Origin: a bacterium
GTDB taxonomy: Bacteria; BMS3Abin14
Assembly: GCA_020352595.1 (NCBI GenBank)
Contig: CP070682.1
Location: 1,927,345-1,938,470 of the forward strand
DNA length: 11,126 nt
Direction of reading: 5' to 3'
In this document: positions 6,527 through 11,126 of the stretch, one piece after another
How positions within the stretch are numbered: position 1 is the first letter of the stretch
Layout: every line of letters starts with the position of its first letter
Notes under the pieces: generated by a model
Told to the model about the DNA's origin: nothing
The model's database searches: none
Seen by the model: the letters and a program-made list of their open reading frames with translations, nothing else
Program-made: the position numbers and the translations under genes

Positions 6527-6724
6527 CATAAATGCCTGTTTTGCAAGATAATTCACATGAGGATGCGTGCGGGCTGTACCTCAGGCCAGGACCCTTTTCC
6601 CGCAAGGTTTCAGGGACGACGACCTTGATGATCGTGGAAGGTTTTCCGGATGCCGGGACCTGGACGCGCAACGCCTGGCGCTACAGGAGACCGGTGGAAC
6701 CGTCCGGCGGATGAACGGGGCGGG

Positions 6725-7306
6725 TCATCTCCTCCCCGGTTTTTCCTCCCTGGAATAGCCGTAGCTTCCGAGGGCATCGCCCATGGCGCGGTAGCTGCGG
6801 TCCACGGCGCTGTAACCGAGGGGGTTGATGATCTCCATCCGGATAGCCCCGTTGCTGTCGAAGGCCTCCTCTGCCACGTGGGTGGCCACGATCTCACCCA
6901 GGAACATGTCGTGGACCCCGAGAGGGACGATCTCCCGGACGCGGCACTCGAGGCAGATCGTGCACTCATCGATGAGGGGAGGCGAGACCTTCTCGGCCGG
7001 AACCGGTGTCAGCCCGGCCTCGGAGAACTTCTCCACCCTCTTCCCCGAGACGATGCCGCACTGGTCGACCTTCCTTACGATGTCCACGGGCGGAATGTTC
7101 ACCACGAACTCCCCCGACTCCCGTATGATGCCGTGGGAGTATCGGGAGGGCCTGAGGCTGATACTGACCATGGGTGGGTCCGAGCATACCACCCCCGTCC
7201 AGGCCACCGTGAGGATATTGGGACGTCCACCCTTGTCCTGGCACGTCACGAGGACCGCCGGAACGGGGGAGAGGTAAGTGGAGGGTTTGACGGTACGTTT
7301 TTTCAT
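6725..7306 (-). CDS. Flavin reductase-like FMN-binding split-barrel protein (flavoredoxin type)
   Basis: The 193-residue product is a single FMN-binding split-barrel domain of the flavin reductase family. Visible marks are NILTVAW (30-36), the PPMVSISL strand (44-51), GEFVVNIP (65-72), CGIVSGKRVEKF (83-94), HDMFLGEIVATHV (132-144) and a C-terminal YRAMGDALGSYGYS. The CGIVSGK stretch and the short single-domain form resemble flavoredoxins of sulfate reducers, which carry FMN and pass electrons; NAD(P)H-dependent flavin reduction is the alternative. The start is set by TGAGGA (7317-7312), five bases before the ATG at 7306; the in-frame ATG at 7318 has no ribosome-binding site. It follows the ATPase gene after 101 bp on the same strand with no visible terminator or promoter between, so it may be the last gene of the transporter operon, but the gap leaves this open. 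Confidence 0.88.
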   Translation of the reverse strand: MKKRTVKPSTYLSPVPAVLVTCQDKGGRPNILTVAWTGVVCSDPPMVSISLRPSRYSHGIIRESGEFVVNIPPVDIVRKVDQCGIVSGKRVEKFSEAGLTPVPAEKVSPPLIDECTICLECRVREIVPLGVHDMFLGEIVATHVAEEAFDSNGAIRMEIINPLGYSAVDRSYRAMGDALGSYGYSREEKPGRR

Positions 7307-7311
7307 GGGAA

Positions 7312-7317
7312 TCCTCA
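7312..7317 (-). promoter_or_regulatory. Ribosome-binding site fixing the flavin reductase start
   Basis: TGAGGA on the minus strand ends five bases before the ATG at 7306-7304 and overlaps the alternative upstream ATG at 7318. This favours the downstream ATG and a protein beginning MKKRTV. Confidence 0.7.
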
Positions 7318-7407
7318 TTTTTCAGGCCGGACCGAGCAGCGAGGATGAAGAAGGCACATTCGGGAAGGTCCTCACCCTCCACCCGTCACGGTTCATCCGG
7401 CCGGCAC

Positions 7408-8139
7408 TCACAGTATCTGCGCCAGGAACGCCTTCGTCCTCTCGTGGTCCGGGCTGTCGAAGATCTTGCCGGGGGTACCCACCTCCACGATACGACCTTC
7501 GTCCATGAAAACCACCCGGTCGCACACTTCGCGGGCGAAGCCCATCTCGTGGGTGACGGCGCAGATGGTCATGCCCTCCCTGGCCAGGGTCTTCATGACG
7601 TCGAGCACCTCTCCGATCATCTCCGGATCCAGCGCGGAGGTGGGTTCGTCGAAGAGCATGATCTTGGGCTGCATGGCCAGGGCGCGGGCAATAGCCACGC
7701 GCTGCTGCTGCCCTCCGGACAGCTGGGAGGGGTATGAACGGGCCTTTTCCGGAATCCCGACCTTTTGGAGAAGGGTCATGGCGATCTCTTCAGCCTGATC
7801 CCTGGAGCGCTTGCGCACCTTGGTCTGGGCTATGGTCACGTTGCCGAGGACGGTCATGTGGGGGAAAAGGTTGAAGCTCTGGAAAACCATGCCCACCTCG
7901 GCCCGCACCGCGTTGATGTTGGTCCTGGAATCCGTCAGGGGGATGCCGTCTATGACGATCTCGCCCCTGTCGATGGTCTCAAGATGGTTGAGACAGCGCA
8001 GGAGCGTGCTCTTGCCTGACCCGGAAGGCCCGATAATGGTGACGACCTCTCCCCTGGTGACACGCATGGTGACGTCAACGAGGGCCTCCACCTTGTGCCT
8101 GGAATAGAAGGTCTTGTAGACGTTCCTTACCTCAATCAC
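7408..8139 (-). CDS. GlnQ-type ATP-binding subunit of a polar amino-acid ABC importer
   Basis: The 243-residue cytoplasmic ATPase powers import by the adjacent permease. All motifs are intact: Walker [10 protein letters not shown] (37-45), Q-loop Gln87 in VFQSFNLF, signature LSGGQ (140-144), Walker B IMLFDE (160-165), D-loop SALD (168-171) and switch His197 in THEMGFA. The [16 protein letters not shown] and [10 protein letters not shown] stretches are typical of the GlnQ/HisP/GltL family, which handles polar amino acids. Translation starts at GTG (8139-8137), and the gene overlaps the permease stop by 8 nt. A near-perfect AAAGGAGG site at 8157-8150, inside the permease's last codons, precedes it by 10 nt. 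The overlap suggests translational coupling and matched subunit amounts. The specific amino acid cannot be read from the sequence. Confidence 0.96.
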   Translation of the reverse strand: MIEVRNVYKTFYSRHKVEALVDVTMRVTRGEVVTIIGPSGSGKSTLLRCLNHLETIDRGEIVIDGIPLTDSRTNINAVRAEVGMVFQSFNLFPHMTVLGNVTIAQTKVRKRSRDQAEEIAMTLLQKVGIPEKARSYPSQLSGGQQQRVAIARALAMQPKIMLFDEPTSALDPEMIGEVLDVMKTLAREGMTICAVTHEMGFAREVCDRVVFMDEGRIVEVGTPGKIFDSPDHERTKAFLAQIL

Positions 8140-9121
8140 TGACCGCGAACCTCCTTTCTAGGAACTGGACAAGCATGGAAAGGCTGAATGTCAGGATGAG
8201 GTAGAGGGCCGCGACGGTGAAGAACACCTCGAAATAGTTGATGGTGGAAGTGCCGATCTCCCTGCCGGCCCTCGTCAGCTCCACGAGAGCGATAACGCCC
8301 ACCAGCGATGAGTCCTTGATGAGGGAGATGAACTGGCCGGCGAGGGGCGGCAGGATGCGTTTGAAAGCCTGGGGCAGGATGATGTAGCGCATGGCCAGGG
8401 CGTAACTCATGCCGAGAGACCTCGCAGCCTCCATCTGTCCCCTGTGGATGGACTGGATGCCCGCCCTGAAGATCTCCGCCACGTAAGCGCCCGCGAACAC
8501 GGAAAGGGCGAGGACACCCGCCATGAAGTTGGAGAGTCTGAAGACCTGCCCGACGAAGAAATAGAAGATGTAGATCTGGACGAGGAGCGGCGTGCCCCTG
8601 ATCAGTTCGATGTAGCCTATGGCCAGCCACTTAGGCGCAGGACTCTTGGAGAGCCTCGCAAGACCCGTGAAGAGCCCGATAAAGATCCCGAGGGCGATGG
8701 AGAGGACCGATATCTCGAGGGTCAGGACCAGTCCCTGCAGCAGCAGGCCCGGTTTCCAGCGTTCCCACTGCGCCAGCACCTGGCCCCGGGTTATCTCCTG
8801 TCCCACGGCGACGTTCACGAGGTCAGAGGGCACCTCGTAGTATGACTCCATGTCGAGGTAGTCTTTCACAACGATGACCGTGTCACCGCCGGCCACGTCC
8901 AGGGCAACGACGGTGGCGTCGTCCTCCGCTTCCACAACGCGGCTGTCCTTGAAGAGGACGTAACGGGGTATCTGCTCCCACCGCCAGATGTAATCAACCC
9001 TTTTTGTGGTGTGAAAGGTCCCGGCGACGAGCCCGGCAAGGATCACGACGAGGGCTGTCCAGGAGGCAGCGTGTCTGAACCGCGGATTGTGCAGAAGATC
9101 CTTCAGGGAACCCAAGGGCAT
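8132..9121 (-). CDS. HisM/GlnP-type amino-acid ABC permease with an extra periplasmic domain
   Basis: The 329-residue inner-membrane subunit has the family-3 permease core at about 125-325: TM segments, the [14 protein letters not shown] stretch (175-188), and the EAA loop [20 protein letters not shown] (231-250) that docks on the ATPase. Usual relatives are about 220-240 residues. The excess is one block of about 85 residues between the first helix (about 20-36) and the next (about 127-150), predicted to lie outside the membrane. It begins [17 protein letters not shown], continues in beta-rich sequence and ends with [15 protein letters not shown] (104-118), which resembles a barrel-sandwich strand-turn-strand. 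With one permease gene present, a homodimeric channel is likely. The ATG at 9121 is almost touching its GGAG; an in-frame TTG at 9115 is better spaced and could be the true start. It lies 75 bp after the binding-protein gene, with a hairpin between them. Confidence 0.93.
   Translation of the reverse strand: MPLGSLKDLLHNPRFRHAASWTALVVILAGLVAGTFHTTKRVDYIWRWEQIPRYVLFKDSRVVEAEDDATVVALDVAGGDTVIVVKDYLDMESYYEVPSDLVNVAVGQEITRGQVLAQWERWKPGLLLQGLVLTLEISVLSIALGIFIGLFTGLARLSKSPAPKWLAIGYIELIRGTPLLVQIYIFYFFVGQVFRLSNFMAGVLALSVFAGAYVAEIFRAGIQSIHRGQMEAARSLGMSYALAMRYIILPQAFKRILPPLAGQFISLIKDSSLVGVIALVELTRAGREIGTSTINYFEVFFTVAALYLILTFSLSMLVQFLERRFAVSD
8150..8157 (-). promoter_or_regulatory. Strong ribosome-binding site of the ATPase gene
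   Basis: AAAGGAGG lies within the final codons of the permease gene, 10 nt before the GTG start of the ATPase. It supports the GTG and the 8-nt overlap between the two genes. Confidence 0.7.
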
Positions 9122-9146
9122 CTCTCCGGGGCGGGGATCAGGGCGA

Positions 9147-9173
9147 TTCCGGGGGACGGATGTGCCCCCGGAA
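9147..9173 (-). other. Intercistronic hairpin between binding-protein and permease genes
   Basis: TTCCGGGGG (9147-9155) and CCCCCGGAA (9165-9173) form a perfect 9-bp GC-rich stem with a 9-nt loop. No T run follows on the minus strand, so it is not a standard terminator. It lies 23 nt downstream of the binding-protein stop. A structure here could shield the upstream mRNA from 3' exonucleases or cause partial termination, giving more binding protein than membrane subunits, as is common in such operons. Confidence 0.6.
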
Positions 9174-9196
9174 CCGCGATGTGCGCAGATGCTTTC

Positions 9197-10009
9197 CTAC
9201 TGGACTTCCTTGAGCCACTCGTTGCCGGTGATCCACTTGCTGTAGATCCTGTCGTACCGCCCGTCGCCCTTGACCTGGGAGAGGAAATTGTTGAGCCAGT
9301 TCAGGAAATCGGGATCACCCTGCTTGATGGCCCAGCCGAGGGGCTCGAAGGTAAAGGGTTCGTCGAGGAAGACAAGTTTGCCCGCACCCTTCTGGGCAAA
9401 GAAAACGGCGCAGTAGGGAAGGTCGTAGACGAAGGCGTCCGCCTTGCCGTTGATGACCTCGAGGGCCGCCTCGGGTTCGGTCTCGAAGCTCTTGTACTTG
9501 GCTCTGGGGATGAGGTCCTTGACGGCCTGCTCACCGGTGGTGCCCAGCTTGGAGGTTACGGTGTATTTCGGATCGTTGAGATCCTTGTAGGACTTGACCT
9601 TGCCCTCCAGGCTCTTGTTGATGAGAATGGTCTGGCCGACGATGATATAGGGGTCGGCGAAATTGACCTTCAGGTTCCTGCTCTGGGTGACGGTCATCCC
9701 GCTCATGATGATGTCGAACTTGTCCGTAAGAAGGGAACCGATGATGCCGTCCCACGCGGTGGGGACGAGCTCCAGCTCCACGCCCATTTCCTTGGCCATG
9801 ACCCGCGCCATGTCCACGTCAAAGCCGACGATCCTGCTCTGCTTGTCCTGCATCTCGAAGGGCATGTATCCGGGCTCCATGCCCACCCTCAGTTTTCCTG
9901 CCTTGAGGATGGACTGAAGGGTGGATTTCTTGGCCAGGTCCATGTCGGCGGCCATCGCTGGCATGGCCACGGCCATCACCAGGGCGAGGATAAGGATGGT
10001 GCGCTTCAT
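9197..10009 (-). CDS. Family-3 periplasmic amino-acid-binding protein
   Basis: The 270-residue protein is the periplasmic receptor of the importer. Residues 1-20 are a signal peptide (MKRT, hydrophobic core, AMA before Ala21). No lipobox Cys is present, so the mature protein is soluble. LRVGMEPGYMPFEM (40-53) opens the fold, and GFDVDMARVMAKEM (62-75) fits the family-3 signature. MTVTQSRNLKVNFADPY (105-121) carries Arg111, which in this family binds the ligand alpha-carboxylate. KLGTTGEQ (154-161) and the Asp in AFVYDLP (Asp196) complete the typical amino-acid site. The ligand side-chain preference is not readable. The ATG at 10009 is chosen because AAGGAGG (10020-10014) is ideally spaced and a clean signal peptide follows; the in-frame ATG at 10057 has neither. 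It lies 66 bp after the zinc-ribbon gene. Confidence 0.95.
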   Translation of the reverse strand: MKRTILILALVMAVAMPAMAADMDLAKKSTLQSILKAGKLRVGMEPGYMPFEMQDKQSRIVGFDVDMARVMAKEMGVELELVPTAWDGIIGSLLTDKFDIIMSGMTVTQSRNLKVNFADPYIIVGQTILINKSLEGKVKSYKDLNDPKYTVTSKLGTTGEQAVKDLIPRAKYKSFETEPEAALEVINGKADAFVYDLPYCAVFFAQKGAGKLVFLDEPFTFEPLGWAIKQGDPDFLNWLNNFLSQVKGDGRYDRIYSKWITGNEWLKEVQ

Positions 10010-10013
10010 GATT

Positions 10014-10020
10014 CCTCCTT
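10014..10020 (-). promoter_or_regulatory. Strong ribosome-binding site of the binding-protein gene
   Basis: AAGGAGG lies four bases before the ATG at 10009, and fixes this start over in-frame codons further upstream. Confidence 0.75.
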
Positions 10021-10075
10021 TCATCTTGACGGGTCTGAACTTTCTCAAGGTCATCATACGGCCGCTGGAAGCGGT

Positions 10076-10228
10076 TCAGTACGATTTCCCCTCGTCGAGA
10101 AGCTCCACGATGATCATCCGAACGTCGTGAACAGGGCATCTCGGGATCTGTTCCTTCGGTATGTATACGATCTGCGTGTGGTCGCACATGGGACATTTCA
10201 CATGAACGGCTTCCACTTTGTCCCGCAT
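10076..10228 (-). CDS. Small 50-residue zinc-ribbon-like protein of unknown function
   Basis: From the ATG at 10228 the product has 50 residues. Cys12 and Cys15 (CPMC) and Cys31 and His34 (CPVH) give a C-x2-C-x15-C-x2-H pattern, a plausible single zinc-ribbon site with short beta strands between the pairs (HTQIVYIPKEQIP). The tail is acidic and ends DEGKSY. I recall small proteins with a CP-C-GH start and an ELLDEGKSY-like tail in related bacteria, usually with four cysteines; here the last ligand would be His. No enzymatic motif is present, and RNA, DNA or protein binding are all possible. GGGGGTGA just upstream is the likely ribosome-binding site; the GTG at 10237 is an alternative start. 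It is first behind a good promoter and 66 bp ahead of the binding-protein gene, so it may be co-transcribed with the importer. Confidence 0.72.
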   Translation of the reverse strand: MRDKVEAVHVKCPMCDHTQIVYIPKEQIPRCPVHDVRMIIVELLDEGKSY

Positions 10229-10254
10229 TCGCGTCACCCCCGGTGAAGGGCAAA

Positions 10255-10284
10255 ATAGTAGCATCGTGCCGGTTGAGGTGTCAA
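10255..10284 (-). promoter_or_regulatory. Sigma-70-type promoter of the zinc-ribbon/transporter operon
   Basis: On the minus strand a perfect TTGACA (10284-10279) and TACTAT (10260-10255, four of six) are 18 bp apart. Transcription would start near 10248, about 20 nt before the ATG at 10228. It faces away from the promoter at 10330-10358, 45 bp off. Confidence 0.55.
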
Positions 10285-10313
10285 CGAAAGGGGACAACGC
10301 CCAAAGGTCTCTT

Positions 10314-10332
10314 CAAGGGCCCTGGCGCCTTG
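10314..10332. promoter_or_regulatory. Inverted repeat between divergent promoters (possible operator)
   Basis: CAAGG (10314-10318) and CCTTG (10328-10332) form a 5-bp inverted repeat with a 9-bp centre. The right arm covers the first three bases of the plus-strand -35 box. A regulator bound here could affect both promoters, but a 5-bp arm is short and could be chance. Confidence 0.2.
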
Positions 10333-10358
10333 ACATGGGCGTCCCCCCGCAATAATAT
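10330..10358 (+). promoter_or_regulatory. Strong sigma-70-type promoter of the small membrane protein gene
   Basis: A perfect TTGACA (10330-10335) and TAATAT (10353-10358, four of six) are exactly 17 bp apart. The expected transcript start, 6-8 bases after the -10 box, is at 10364-10366, only two to four bases before the ATG at 10368. The mRNA would therefore be leaderless or nearly so. Confidence 0.6.
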
Positions 10359-10367
10359 CTCGGTGCC

Positions 10368-10760
10368 ATGGACTTCCTGTCCCCCGTGCTCGGGAGCATC
10401 ACCGGTATCGAACCGGCCCAGTGGAAGGTTGTCTTCATCTTCGCGCTGAAGGTCTTCCTGTTCACGCTTCCGTTCGTAGCCCTGGGACTCCTTCTTGAGA
10501 AGGACATCCGCACGGTCCCCATGTCCAGAAAAATGGTCAAGTCCCTTGTGGTTCTCCTGTTCTGCCTGCCCCCCTTTCTCTTCGGCATCCTCAATTACGC
10601 CGCACCCAGATTGTCCCAGGAATTCTGGGAGAAATACCCCCTGCTGGAGAGTTTCTGGATCATGGAGGGCTCCCTGACGCCGCTGCTGCTCTCCGCGCTG
10701 GCCTCCCTTTTCGCCCTGCTTTACATAGCCGAGGTCATGAGAGGGGAGCTGAGAAACTGA
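10368..10760 (+). CDS. Small integral membrane protein of unknown function (three predicted helices)
   Basis: I do not recognise this 130-residue protein. Three hydrophobic helices are clear: about 19-43 (WKVVFIFALKVFLF onward), 56-78 (MVKSLVVLLFCLPPFLFG onward) and 103-124 (LTPLLLSALASLFALLYIAE). A charged loop, KDIRTVPMSRKMVK, lies between helices 1 and 2, and an acidic stretch lies between 2 and 3. No catalytic or metal-binding motif is visible. There is no ribosome-binding site before the ATG; instead a strong promoter ends ten bases upstream, which suits translation of a leaderless transcript. It stands alone between the divergent transporter operon and rplM, which has its own promoter. 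Helix count and reading frame are secure, function is not. Confidence 0.72.
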   Translation: MDFLSPVLGSITGIEPAQWKVVFIFALKVFLFTLPFVALGLLLEKDIRTVPMSRKMVKSLVVLLFCLPPFLFGILNYAAPRLSQEFWEKYPLLESFWIMEGSLTPLLLSALASLFALLYIAEVMRGELRN

Positions 10761-10762
10761 TA

Positions 10763-10791
10763 TTGACAGGAGTATTTTTTTGTACTAACTT
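10763..10791 (+). promoter_or_regulatory. Putative promoter of rplM
   Basis: A perfect TTGACA (10763-10768), two bases after the preceding stop codon, is followed 17 bp later by TAACTT (10786-10791), a weak -10 box with three of six matches. The spacer holds a run of seven T. The position, about 45 bp before the L13 start, suits an independent ribosomal-protein promoter. Confidence 0.45.
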
Positions 10792-10835
10792 TCGCTGTTC
10801 GTCATCCGGAAGGGAAGGATCAGGGAAAGCATATC

Positions 10836-11126
10836 ATGAAGACCTACACAGCCAAGAAGGACGATGTCGCCAGAAGGTGGTTCGTCGTCGACGCCGAGGA
10901 CAAGGTCCTGGGGCGGCTCGCAGCCAGGGTGGCTCCCATTCTCACCGGCAAGGTCAAGCCTGTTTACACGAGCCACGTGGACACGGGTGATTTCGTGATC
11001 ATAGTCAATGCCCGTAAGATAAGGCTGACGGGGAAAAAGCTCGACGACAAGGTATATTACAGCCATTCGGGATACCCCGGCGGGATCAAGGACATGACCG
11101 CCCGCGAGATGCTCGAGCGCAAGCCG
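10836..11126 (+). CDS. rplM: 50S ribosomal protein L13, 5' part (partial)
   Basis: The first 97 residues of L13 are present, of about 142-145 usual in the family; the gene runs off the right edge in frame. L13 is an early-binding 50S protein. Diagnostic stretches are MKTYTAK (1-7), [17 protein letters not shown] (13-29), [13 protein letters not shown] (47-59), [20 protein letters not shown] (64-83) and REMLERKP (90-97). Where many L13 proteins read RGKHKP this one reads TGKVKP (37-42), a mild departure. The start ATG at 10836 has AGGGAAAG upstream. In most bacteria rpsI (S9) follows rplM; that would lie just beyond the window. Confidence 0.97.
   Translation, partial: MKTYTAKKDDVARRWFVVDAEDKVLGRLAARVAPILTGKVKPVYTSHVDTGDFVIIVNARKIRLTGKKLDDKVYYSHSGYPGGIKDMTAREMLERKP

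Noticed and set aside
6435..6671. N-terminal extension of the receptor to an in-frame ATG at 6671
   Set aside because: The added residues look non-coding, and a putative promoter at 6498-6526 lies inside. Starts at 6464, 6446 or 6434 are more plausible.
6607..6724. Terminator of the flavin reductase gene
   Set aside because: I looked for a stem and T run downstream of its stop at 6725. Only four-base stems such as CCGG/CCGG were seen.
10062..10074. Small hairpin CCGCT-GGA-AGCGG after the zinc-ribbon stop
   Set aside because: Five base pairs with no T run; it is too weak to call a terminator, and the importer genes follow on the same strand.
9011..10246. 411-codon plus-strand open frame opposite the permease and binding-protein genes
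   Set aside because: It is antisense to textbook transporter genes; its acidic, His- and Gly-rich sequence is what reversed complement coding of GC-rich genes gives.

Overview
The window is a GC-rich, gene-dense chromosomal segment from a Gram-negative bacterium. Core genes (der, rplM) sit beside a GAF-type chemoreceptor, a flavoredoxin-like flavin reductase and a HisM-type amino-acid transporter. That mix, with exported proteins carrying ordinary signal peptides, suggests an anaerobic delta-proteobacterial (Desulfobacterota-like) lineage. This assignment is inference from gene content only.

Layout. At 1-207 (minus) is the 5' part of an exported redoxin, cut by the window edge. Divergent from it is a three-gene plus-strand run: an exported staphylococcal-nuclease-like protein (268-1089), a membrane-anchored TPR plus zinc-peptidase protein (1129-2319), and the ribosome-assembly GTPase Der (2322-3653). 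A 231-bp repeat-filled gap follows: a 7-bp-periodic array, a REP-like hairpin, a short direct repeat, a likely terminator and a second heptamer block. A small RNase H-like exonuclease (3885-4367, plus) then converges on a GAF/MCP receptor (4437-6434, minus). The 290 bases upstream of the receptor (6435-6724) hold only its putative promoter and leader; I see no gene there.

From 10228 down to 6725 runs a minus-strand operon-like series: a 50-residue zinc-ribbon protein, a family-3 solute-binding protein, a HisM-type permease with an unusual periplasmic insert, a GlnQ-type ATPase, and a flavin reductase. The binding protein, permease and ATPase form one polar amino-acid importer. A hairpin lies between the binding-protein and permease genes. 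The promoter of this series (10255-10284) is divergent from a strong promoter (10330-10358) that places a small three-helix membrane protein (10368-10760) almost at the transcript start, so that mRNA looks leaderless. A third TTGACA promoter precedes rplM, which runs off the right edge.

The clearest unexplained structure is the composite repeat region at 3641-3868. Protein-level oddities are the permease insert, the altered receptor tip, and an Arg-to-Ala change in the second G2 loop of Der. I see no CRISPR array, tRNA, rRNA, transposase or phage gene.
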